From JAXJYR01 sp964593515 (GTDB lineage: Bacteria; Bacillota_I; Bacilli_A; Erysipelotrichales; Erysipelotrichaceae): a DNA stretch of 35,669 nt. The stretch is from NCBI GenBank assembly GCA_964593515.1, contig CAZQJH010000004.1:1-35669 (forward strand), read 5' to 3'. The position numbers and the translations under genes are program-made. The notes under the pieces were generated by a model. The model was given only the letters and a program-made list of their open reading frames with translations, did not search any database and was not told where the DNA came from. Positions 6,592-15,200 of this stretch are shown in pieces; the stretch's first letter is position 1; each line of letters opens with the position of its first letter.

Positions 6592-8787
6592 TTACATATC
6601 AAACCATTTAATTTCAGTAGCTTCTAATGTAATTTCATAAGAATCTTTGTCTGTATAAACAGTTGTAGTTTGTGGTTCGTAAGTATTGTTTACTACACAG
6701 TAGCTTGAAGTGTTTGGATAAACGTTAACTTCACAGTATGGGTTAGTTGAGAACCATTTGTTCATTTCATCTTCTTTACCAGCTGCATAGTAACAAGCTT
6801 TGTATAATAAACGAGTTGCATCTAATGAGAATGGTAATCCACTCATGTATACAGCACGTCCTTTACCATAAGTGTTAGTTGCAAAGTTTACTGTTTTGTG
6901 TACAGCTCCAATGTAATCTTTGTGTTTTTCAACACAGTTTAATACTGTAGCTTCATCAAATGCATAAACTGCTTTAATTTCTTCACCGAAATCAAAGTCG
7001 TTAGCTACTCCTTCATTTAAGAAGTGAGGTTTAGCTTCCCAGTTGTATTTGTCACGGTGTAATGATAATCCAACTTCACGATCTACTCCTAATACATCAT
7101 ATAATTGGAAGAAGTGTCCATCTTTTTGTAATGCTGAAGGTTCTCCAACCCCGATGAATCCTCCACCGTTGTATACATATTCACGAATAGCACAAGTTAA
7201 ACGTGGATCAGCCCAGTATTCTCCACCTGAGAATGCAGTTCCTGCATCACCAGCATTAATTACTACAGCAGCATCATCTAAACAAGCTGGGTTGTTGATA
7301 ACATCATCAAAACTAATGAATTCAACATCAAATGGCATACCACTTAATGCTTCTAAGATTCCAGAGTAAGAATAAACTTCTTTATACCAGATACCGTGGT
7401 GAACTAAGTGAGCTCCCCAACCTCTTACTTTACCCCAAGCGTTTAATACTTTAACTTTGAATGGACAGTAAGGTTTAGCTCCTTGTACGTGTTCATATAA
7501 TTCACGGAATTGGTTACAAATTCCTGTAATGTAGTCAATAAAGTCGGGGAATTGTAAAGCAAGTTTTAAGTATCCTCCATATCCAATACGGTCTAATGGA
7601 GAACGTAATAAGGCACGTCTAGAAGTTACCCAGTTAACTTTAGCTTCTTTAATTGGGTCTCCACCTTCATGGAATACATCAGGGAAGAAGTAAGGTAAGT
7701 AACGTCCTTCAGTATATTTAACTCCTTTAATATCAGAAATTAAACGTAAAGTACGTCCATCTCCTACTGATCCTACTACAGCATCAATTCCTAAATCTTG
7801 GAAGTATTCACCAAATGGTTCAGTACCAATCCAGTGGTCTCCTAAGAACATCATTGCTTCTTTTCCATATTCGTGAGTTACATCAACGAATACTTTAACT
7901 AATTTAGCTACTTCACGCATTTGGAAATCCATGAAGTCACGGTATTCTTTTGTTGGCACAACAAAAGTAGAGTTGTTGTATCCTTGGTTAATAATGTATT
8001 CTGGACGGAATTTGTATCCTACTTCTTGTTCGAATTGTTCTAAGATGTAAGGTGATACAGATCCAGAATATCCAAACCAGTCTACGAATTTTTCTCTTGC
8101 TTGATCATCATATTGTAATGTGAATTGGTGGAAGAAAGTAGTGAAACGAATTACATCTACTTCAGGATGTTCTTCACACCATTTACGTAATTTTTCTAAT
8201 ACATATTTTTGTGTTTTAGGTTGACGTACGTCAAAAGTCATTTGACGAGCATCTTCTGAATCATCCCAATCGTTCATTAAAGCATTGAACATGTGAACTG
8301 GATCCCATACTACGAAAGCTAAGAAGCTTACTGTATAAGCGTGGAATTTGTGAACTCCTTTAATTACTACTTCACCGCTTGCTTCATCATAATCCCAATT
8401 ATTAACATCAATAACTTCATTAGTTGTACGGTCAATTACTTCCCACCAACGTTTAATATCGTTAATTGTATTTACTTTTAATTGTGGTTTGTAGTAATGT
8501 TTCATGATATCAATACGTAACTCACCATCGCAAGTTGCTGTAACGAAATCACTCATTAAATACATTTGTTGGATTTCTTCAGGGTTAGCTTTAGCCCATT
8601 CGTTATCCTTTCTTGTTGTATAGTAAGTTGCATATTGCTTACCTTCAAATGCATTTAACTCTTCAGGCATTGAAGTACCATCACAGTCACGAATTGCATC
8701 TGCTCCCCATAAGTCAATTACACGTAATGTATCTTGAATAACATCAACGTCAGTTGGCACTGTAACGCGCCCTTTTTTTAGTGTCAT
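6592..8787 (-). CDS. 1,3-beta-galactosyl-N-acetylhexosamine phosphorylase (GH112)
   Basis: This cytoplasmic enzyme uses phosphate to split galacto-N-biose (Gal-beta-1,3-GalNAc, the mucin core-1 disaccharide) or lacto-N-biose (Gal-beta-1,3-GlcNAc, of milk oligosaccharides) into galactose 1-phosphate and the free N-acetylhexosamine. The 731-residue length fits GH112. Recognisable family stretches are the N-terminal GRVTVPTDVDV, DLWGADAIRDCDGTSMPEE, the central TTFFHQFTLQYDD, and FLGDHWIGTEPFGEYF. Asp317 in GDHW corresponds, from memory, to the proton-donor Asp of the bifidobacterial enzyme. The late GGEYWADPRL and GGGFIGVGEPSA stretches fit the flavodoxin-like middle domain. There is no signal peptide. 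It has its own promoter, a cre-like box and a terminator. Preference for the mucin or the milk disaccharide cannot be settled from sequence by eye. Confidence 0.93.
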   Translation of the reverse strand: MTLKKGRVTVPTDVDVIQDTLRVIDLWGADAIRDCDGTSMPEELNAFEGKQYATYYTTRKDNEWAKANPEEIQQMYLMSDFVTATCDGELRIDIMKHYYKPQLKVNTINDIKRWWEVIDRTTNEVIDVNNWDYDEASGEVVIKGVHKFHAYTVSFLAFVVWDPVHMFNALMNDWDDSEDARQMTFDVRQPKTQKYVLEKLRKWCEEHPEVDVIRFTTFFHQFTLQYDDQAREKFVDWFGYSGSVSPYILEQFEQEVGYKFRPEYIINQGYNNSTFVVPTKEYRDFMDFQMREVAKLVKVFVDVTHEYGKEAMMFLGDHWIGTEPFGEYFQDLGIDAVVGSVGDGRTLRLISDIKGVKYTEGRYLPYFFPDVFHEGGDPIKEAKVNWVTSRRALLRSPLDRIGYGGYLKLALQFPDFIDYITGICNQFRELYEHVQGAKPYCPFKVKVLNAWGKVRGWGAHLVHHGIWYKEVYSYSGILEALSGMPFDVEFISFDDVINNPACLDDAAVVINAGDAGTAFSGGEYWADPRLTCAIREYVYNGGGFIGVGEPSALQKDGHFFQLYDVLGVDREVGLSLHRDKYNWEAKPHFLNEGVANDFDFGEEIKAVYAFDEATVLNCVEKHKDYIGAVHKTVNFATNTYGKGRAVYMSGLPFSLDATRLLYKACYYAAGKEDEMNKWFSTNPYCEVNVYPNTSSYCVVNNTYEPQTTTVYTDKDSYEITLEATEIKWFDM

Positions 8788-8817
8788 TTATATATCCTCC
8801 TTTAATTCCTTACTTAA

Positions 8818-8846
8818 ATTTTAAGAAGAATTAAAAGTATTGTCAA
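8818..8846 (-). promoter_or_regulatory. Promoter of the GH112 gene
   Basis: A consensus TTGACA (8841-8846) is 17 bp from TAAAAT (8818-8823) on the minus strand, with a leader of about 25 nt to the ATG at 8787 including AGGAGG. This should be a strong promoter. Confidence 0.8.
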
Positions 8847-8855
8847 TGAATTTCT

Positions 8856-8870
8856 TTGAAAGCGGATAAC
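8856..8870. promoter_or_regulatory. cre-like box upstream of GH112 promoter
   Basis: TTGAAAGCGGATAAC matches the first nine positions of the cre consensus (WTGNAARCG) and lies 10 bp upstream of the -35 element. Nearly the same string (TTTGAAAGCG, a few bases, then AC and a T-run) occurs at the promoter of the giant hydrolase (18676-18690). Confidence 0.5.
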
Positions 8871-8905
8871 TTTTTTTTATTATTAAGGTTTTTAACTCCT
8901 TTTTA

Positions 8906-9976
8906 TCACTTTTTATGATTACCATTAACTAAAACTTCACTTTGATAAGAAAGTTTCTTACTGTTTTTTATTTGATATTTACTTAATCCAATTTGCTTCA
9001 ATTCATCTAACACTTGACTTAAAGCAATCCCGTTTCTTTCCCACAAATCACAAGCATAACTACCCGGAATAGCATTTAATTCCATCACATACAAACTATT
9101 GTTCATATCCGCAATAAAATCAATCCGTACCATCCCACTAACTTGAAATACTTCCATACATAACTTCGCAATTCGAATAATTTCTTCTTTAGTTTTTTCA
9201 CTTACTTTTAGTTGCTTAACATCATGTTTAAGATATTTACGTTCAAAATCATAAACTCCTGTTGTTTCAATCATTTCAATATTGGATACTTTAAACTGAT
9301 TGTTTTTACCTAATAAAGCAATTTGATATTCATAATGATTCGCAATATAACGTTCAACAATAATTTTATGATCATAGACTAAAATCTCTTGAAATCCTTG
9401 TTTAAAAGCATTGAAATCATGAACTACTTTGATGGCAATACTAGAACCTAAACTAGCTCCTTTTAAGATTAAAGGATATCCTAAACGATTTAATTTAGCT
9501 GCTAATTTATCATCAATAACATCAAATTCATGTAAACAAAACCATCTTAAGGTTGGAATATTATATTCTTGTAGTAATTGTTTCATTATTTCTTTATCTT
9601 GAATACAAGCCATTGTTAAACAATCAGCAAACGCAAATGGAACATCATAATAAGTTAAAAAACCACTAAAAGCTCCATTTTCGCCATTTCCCCCATGATA
9701 ACATGGATAAACAAAATCAACTCTTTCTTCCCAATATTTACTTATTAAATATGTTCCATTTTTTCTTTTAACCCAAATAATATCTTTCAAATCATGTAAC
9801 AGGGTCATTTTTAAATTCTTTTTATTTTTCAAGCGTTTAGCTTTCATCATTCCATCTTGATTTTCATAACAAACAATAATATTAGTTTCTTTTAAGGATT
9901 TAATTACATGAATAGCACTTAAGATACTTATATCATGTTCTACACTTTTTCCACCAAAAGCAACTACTATTCCCAT
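8906..9976 (-). CDS. D-alanine-D-alanine ligase-like ATP-grasp protein
   Basis: A 356-residue Ddl-family protein, expected to join two D-amino acids (usually D-Ala-D-Ala) with ATP in the cytoplasm. Visible motifs are GGKSVEHDIS at the N-terminus, HGGNGENGAFSGFL, LKGASLGSSIAIKV, VRIDFI and ELNAIPGS, the last keeping the Glu and Asn Mg ligands. The omega-loop reads VYDFERKY, like the YDYEAKY of ordinary Ddl enzymes and unlike VanA-type D-lactate ligases, so a D-Ala-D-Ala product is favoured. The ATG shares its A with the stop of the MurF-like gene (TAATG), indicating translational coupling. It is the last of three overlapping genes. It may be a second Ddl paralogue; the rest of the genome is not visible. 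Confidence 0.85.
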   Translation of the reverse strand: MGIVVAFGGKSVEHDISILSAIHVIKSLKETNIIVCYENQDGMMKAKRLKNKKNLKMTLLHDLKDIIWVKRKNGTYLISKYWEERVDFVYPCYHGGNGENGAFSGFLTYYDVPFAFADCLTMACIQDKEIMKQLLQEYNIPTLRWFCLHEFDVIDDKLAAKLNRLGYPLILKGASLGSSIAIKVVHDFNAFKQGFQEILVYDHKIIVERYIANHYEYQIALLGKNNQFKVSNIEMIETTGVYDFERKYLKHDVKQLKVSEKTKEEIIRIAKLCMEVFQVSGMVRIDFIADMNNSLYVMELNAIPGSYACDLWERNGIALSQVLDELKQIGLSKYQIKNSKKLSYQSEVLVNGNHKK

Positions 9977-11457
9977 TACCTTACCACCTTTCGATTATAT
10001 TCATATATTTTAGGCAAATCATTTTCAACCAAGAACGTACATCCTTTTTGTTTAATTTTATGAAAGTAATTAAATCCTGCTTGTTTATCTTTTACTATTT
10101 TAATTTTTTGTTCATCAAAGTTATTATCGATTAATCCTTGTTTAATTACTGTAGCATTTATTCCTAAAAGAATGACATAATCACATGCATCACTTAAATA
10201 TTTTCCTAATGCATAATTACATTCTCCTTGTTGTTCTTTAAGTTCAACAATCCCACTAAACATTACTATTTTTAATCCTTTACGACTTTTTAACACATCA
10301 AAAGCTATTTTAGCTCCTTCCACATTAGCATTATAACTATCATCTAATAAAGTATAATCTTCATATTGTTTCAATTCTAAACGATGTTCTATTTTATTAA
10401 GATATTTAAGTCTAGTTATTATTTTCTTAATATCCATTCCTAAAGTTAAACAAACAGCTACACATCCACATACATTTTCGACCATATGTTCACCTAATAA
10501 AGGAATAAATACTTGATAAGTCTTCGCTTTTATTTTTAAGGTAAAACTAGTTCCTTCATCATGATACTTAATCATTTCATAACTTATATCTCCTTTTTGG
10601 CCATACGTTATAATATTTTCATCTAATTGTACTTCACAACGACTTTGATTTACATATCGAATCATATCTTTATCAGCAATTAATTTTAATTTTTCTTTTC
10701 TAATATTTTCAACCCTTTTAAACGTTTCTAAATGTTGATTTCCAATAGCACATAATAATGTCATTGTAGGATCTACCATTTTTAAAAGATTATCTATCTC
10801 TCCACAATGATCAACCCCAACTTCGATAATAAAAATATCATTTCTTTTAGCTTCATTTAAGACATAACTAGCTATTCCCATTGCATTATTATATGATTTC
10901 TTAGTTTTTTCACAGACATAATCATATTTTAATAAATCATATAAAATATGTTTAGTACTAGTCTTACCATAACTTCCCCCAATCACAATACGTTGTTTAC
11001 TGGCTTGTAATTGTTGATAACACTTTTGTCGATATCGATATTGAATAATAGTTTCAATGGGCCAACAAATATAATAAGCAATGATAATTATAAGTGGTAA
11101 GATAAAGACTAAAACCGCCCCTTTAAGCCAACAACTTACAATCTGATATAAAATCATTAAAGATATTAATAAACGTTTTAAACGCATTGTATAAACCAAT
11201 TTATGACGATATTCACTAATATTTCGTATAATAAATAACCAATATAATAACGCAAAAATAATTGTAGCTTCTTGATGATAACCATATATATCAACTATTA
11301 AAAAACTAATTATCAATCCTCCATATAACCACCATTTATGATATAAACAATAATTTAAATAGTGAAGATAACGATCTATTTGATAATGATATTGTTGGAA
11401 AAGAGCTAATTGATTCTTAATTAAAACCCATAGCAAAATTACCATAATAGTTTCCAT
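9976..11457 (-). CDS. Membrane-anchored MurF-like Mur ligase
   Basis: A 493-residue Mur-ligase. The first 140 or so residues are strongly hydrophobic, with about four or five membrane helices, which ordinary MurF lacks. The catalytic part follows: P-loop GGSYGKTSTK, SYNNAMGIASYVL, IIEVGVDHCGEI (the EMGANHPGEI site of MurF), AIGNQHLETF, and LDDSYNANVEGA (DDSYNANP in MurF). MurF adds a D-Ala-D-Ala-type dipeptide to the UDP-MurNAc-tripeptide, so the dipeptide made by the Ddl-like protein next door is the natural substrate. The ATG overlaps the hydrolase stop (TAATG), and its own stop overlaps the Ddl start in the same way. The membrane region suggests ligation at the membrane or on a lipid-linked acceptor; that is inference. 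Confidence 0.85.
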   Translation of the reverse strand: METIMVILLWVLIKNQLALFQQYHYQIDRYLHYLNYCLYHKWWLYGGLIISFLIVDIYGYHQEATIIFALLYWLFIIRNISEYRHKLVYTMRLKRLLISLMILYQIVSCWLKGAVLVFILPLIIIIAYYICWPIETIIQYRYRQKCYQQLQASKQRIVIGGSYGKTSTKHILYDLLKYDYVCEKTKKSYNNAMGIASYVLNEAKRNDIFIIEVGVDHCGEIDNLLKMVDPTMTLLCAIGNQHLETFKRVENIRKEKLKLIADKDMIRYVNQSRCEVQLDENIITYGQKGDISYEMIKYHDEGTSFTLKIKAKTYQVFIPLLGEHMVENVCGCVAVCLTLGMDIKKIITRLKYLNKIEHRLELKQYEDYTLLDDSYNANVEGAKIAFDVLKSRKGLKIVMFSGIVELKEQQGECNYALGKYLSDACDYVILLGINATVIKQGLIDNNFDEQKIKIVKDKQAGFNYFHKIKQKGCTFLVENDLPKIYEYNRKVVR

Positions 11458-12134
11458 TATTTATCACCTGCTAAAAATAATTCACAATGATAAATAAATA
11501 AAGCTAAATGTTCTAAATAGACAAAGTGACTTCCTCCTTCAACCAGTACTCCTTTTACATCATTTAATTCATCAATTAATTTTTCATACATCCACATTGG
11601 TGTTGCTTCATCAAGTTTTCCCCAAAAGAGTAAAGTAGGGGCTATAACTTGCTTAATATCATTTAAACTATCATAGTTAATAGCTTTAACTAATACTTCT
11701 CTTAATAAACCATCACAAGTTTGATAATCTTCACTTCCTTTACATAATTGATGTTTACTAATTTTATAGATTTGTTGTTTAAGCTTAGTTATTAAACTTG
11801 TTGGTTTTTTCAAGCCAGCTCCACCACTTATTATCAGTTTATTAACTGGGAATACACTTGCATAATACCAAACGATTCTAGCTCCAAAAGAGTGCGCTAT
11901 AAAACTAGGTACTCCTAAATTTAAGCTTTGAATTAAATCAAATAGTTCTAAAGCATATTCTTGAATATTATAACTTTTAGTTAAGGGAGAATTGTTGAAA
12001 CCTGGTAAATCAACACATATACAGCAGTATTTATCTTTTAAACCTAAAGCTACTTTCATCATATCTTGATGATTTCTTTGCCATCCATGAATTAAGACCA
12101 CTAATGGTCCTTCACCAATCTTTTGATAGTACAT
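11457..12134 (-). CDS. Alpha/beta hydrolase, first gene of the MurF-Ddl cassette
   Basis: A serine hydrolase of the alpha/beta fold. Oxyanion loop VLIHGWQRN, nucleophile elbow AHSFGA (Ser in HSFG), acid in WGKLDEATP and catalytic His in GGSHFVYLEH are all in order, and no signal peptide is seen, so it acts in the cytoplasm. Two starts are possible: ATG 12146 has no ribosome-binding site, whereas ATG 12134 (MYYQKIGEG) follows GGGTGAT and is preferred. Its stop overlaps the MurF-like start, so the three genes are coupled. The substrate is unknown; an esterase or amidase acting on a cell-wall precursor or a D-amino-acid compound would fit the company it keeps, but this is a guess. Confidence 0.8.
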   Translation of the reverse strand: MYYQKIGEGPLVVLIHGWQRNHQDMMKVALGLKDKYCCICVDLPGFNNSPLTKSYNIQEYALELFDLIQSLNLGVPSFIAHSFGARIVWYYASVFPVNKLIISGGAGLKKPTSLITKLKQQIYKISKHQLCKGSEDYQTCDGLLREVLVKAINYDSLNDIKQVIAPTLLFWGKLDEATPMWMYEKLIDELNDVKGVLVEGGSHFVYLEHLALFIYHCELFLAGDK

Positions 12135-12180
12135 TTTATCACCCATTACAGTTTATGATTGTGTTTGATTATGTATCACG

Positions 12181-12211
12181 AAAAAACGAAGTGAATTTCT
12201 TCACTTCGTTT
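12181..12211 (-). terminator. Terminator of the giant hydrolase gene
   Basis: AAACGAAGTGA (12184-12194) pairs perfectly with TCACTTCGTTT (12201-12211) through a 6-nt loop. On the minus strand the stem runs into a string of U. It separates the giant gene from the alpha/beta hydrolase cassette. A weak promoter for the cassette (TTCACT, 16 bp, CATAAT) may overlap it. Confidence 0.9.
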
Positions 12212-12220
12212 ATAAGTTAA

Positions 12221-15200
12221 TTATTTCTTGATTAAGTTAGATAATTGTACAAACATCTTCGCAGCTTCAGCTCTTGTTGTATTTGCACCTGGGTTTAAAT
12301 ATGTTTCTTCACCTTTTTTAGATCCACTCATTAATCCATTTTCTACACACCATGCAATTGCATCTTTAGCATATGCACTTACAGCTTTGTAATCTTTGAA
12401 TGTTTCTAATGATTGGTTAGATTTAGTATCTAATCCACAAGCTTTAGCATAGTTTCTTAACATAATCGCGAAATCTTCACGTTTAATTGCATCATCTGGT
12501 CCAAATTTACCATTAGCATATCCACTAACTACTTTAGCTTCACTTGCCCAAACAATAGATTCACTATACCATAAACCATCTTTAACATCGCTAAATTTAT
12601 CAGCATATGTTACTTTTGGTTCTCCAGCCATACGATAAATAACTGTAGCTACCATTCCACGCGTAATTTTTCCATCTGGGTTGAAGTTGTTTCCAACATT
12701 TCCATCTCTTCCCATTAATCCTTTAATAGTAGCTTCTTTTACCATATCAGCATACCAAGCTTTGCTATCAACATCATCATAACCTTTGTATTCAGGTTTA
12801 ACTTCAACATCTTTTAAGTTAGCTACAGCATCATTTAAGGCTTTTACCGCTGCATCTACAGCATCTTGTGTAGCTTTTTCATCAGCTAATACTTCTTTAG
12901 CACTTGTAATAGCACTAGTTAAAGCAGCAACACTTTCTGCTGTTTTGTTTGTAGTATCAACTTTTCCTGCTTCATCAATAGCTTTTTCTAACTCAGCTTT
13001 ATTTACTACTGGTTTTTCAACTAATGCGGTAGTTGCATCATTTAAGGCTTTAGTAGCATCAAATACTTCATCTTGTGTAGCTTCTTCATTAGCTAATACT
13101 TCTTTAGCAGCACTTAAAGCTTCTTCTAAAGCTTTAACACTTTCATCAGTATAATCAGCTTTATTTAATTTTTCAGCCCAAGCAATAGCTTTTTCTAATT
13201 CAGATTTGTTTACTTCTGGTTTAGGATCTGGTGTAGGAACTACTGTTCCTTCTTCAGCATAGAATCTAATTTCTGACATTGATACGAATTTATCACTAGC
13301 TGTATCTCCACCTGATTTAGTTACTAAGAATTTCACATAACGTCCACTAGCTTCTAATTCAATTGTATGCCATGAACGATCATTTAAGTATGTTCCATTG
13401 TTTTCGAAGTCATAAGTTCCAACTAATTCATCATCACTGAAGTCTGCATCAGAACTTACATATACTTTAACTTGGAAGATATCTCCATTTGGCCATTGAG
13501 ATCCTTGACGAGGTAAGAATCTAATTTGAGCTAAATCAAATTCATATCCTAAGTCATATGTAATGTATTGAGGACATGCAACTGAAGCATCTTTCCAATT
13601 AGAGTGCCAGTAAGTATTTTCAACGTAGTCTAATGTAGCTTCAGCTGTACCTAATCCAGCTCCTTCATCACCTTTAGCTTCACTTGATGCTTCAACTACT
13701 GATACAATCGTTTTGTTTTCTTCAGTATTAATTAATACTGGGTTTTTAGTTTTAATGTTTTCTAATCCATTAATAGCATCAGTTAAAGCAGCAATAGCAG
13801 CATCTACTTCTTCTTGAGTAGCATCTTCTTTATTTAAGATAGCTGTAGCACTTGCAATAGCACTAGCTAATACTGCTTTACTTTCTTCAGTTTTGTTTTC
13901 AGTATTAACTCTTTCAGCTTCAGCAATAGCTTCATCTAATTTTGTTTTATCTACATGCGTTTTTTCAACTAAGTTGTCGATTGCTTCTTGTAAGTCTGCT
14001 TTAGCAGCATCTACTTGTTCTTGAGTAGCATCTTTGTTACCCATAACTTCAATAGCTGCATCTAATACTTCTTCTAAATTATCTAATGATTCTTTAGTAT
14101 ATTTATCAAAATCGTTTAATTTTTCATCTGCAGCATTAATTAATTTACCTAATTCAGTTTTATCAACTACTTTGTTTTCAACTAAAGCATTAATAGCATC
14201 AGTTAAAGCTTTAATAGTATCTGCTACTTCTTCTTTAGTAGCATCTTCTTTAGCTAAAACTTCATTAGCAGTATCTAATGCAGCTTGTAAATCAGCTACT
14301 GTTTCTTCAGTATATTTACTAGCATCGTTTAATTTTGCTTCTGCATCAGCAATAACTTTTTCTAAGGCAGTTTTATCAACTGCATCTGGTTGTTGATCGT
14401 TAGTTCCATAGAATCTAATTTCAGCCATAGAAGCAAATAAGTTGTTTCCAGAATCACCGTATGATCCAGTAACACGAATTGTTACATAACGTCCAGTGAA
14501 TGTTCCATTTTCTTGTACTAATGCACGGTTCCATACGCTTGAATCTAATTTATCATCAGTAAATACGTATTCACCAGTTTTAGTATTGTTTTCGTAGTTA
14601 GTATCATTACCTACATATACTTCAAAGCTTCTAATATCACCATTGTGAGAACCTTGACGAGATAAGAATAATACATCAGTTAATGTATATTCTTGTCCTA
14701 AATCGTAAGTAATTGTGTGGTTTTCACCATTGTGTCCATTCCAGTAGTTAGAGTGCCAGTAACTTGCATTGTTGTAGTCAATTGTTGCTGATGCTTGACC
14801 ATAACCATTTTCACTTGGTTCTCCATCTCCACCACATTGTGATGAGTAGTTTTCTACTTTAATTGAGTTAGCATCTTTGTTGATTAATGTAGTTTCATCT
14901 AATTTAGGCATTAATACTAATTTTGTCATAGCTTCTTCTAAGTTAGCTTTAGCTTCAGCCATTGCTTCACGATCTAATGAAGCACTAGCTTCTTTAGCAG
15001 CACTTAATAAAGCATCCATATCAGCATCAATCCAAGAACTACGAGTATATAATTCTTTTTCAGCAGTTAATTTCTTAACTAATTCACCTAATTCACTTGT
15101 AGGTACTTCATCATATCCTAAACCAATTGTGTAAACACCAACAGTTGATACGGTTCCATTTACTTTATTAGCTACGATATCACTAGCTTTCACAACATAA

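Noticed and set aside
7043..7369. Plus-strand open frame opposite GH112
   Set aside because: It has no start signal and lies fully within a clear GH112 coding region on the other strand.
8906..12134. Vancomycin-resistance cluster
   Set aside because: There is no vanH, vanX, vanY or two-component pair, and the ligase omega-loop is of the D-Ala-D-Ala type.
12810..14395. CRISPR-like regular repeats
   Set aside because: The roughly 200-bp periodicity is protein-coding FIVAR repetition, in frame and diverged, with no short direct repeats and spacers.
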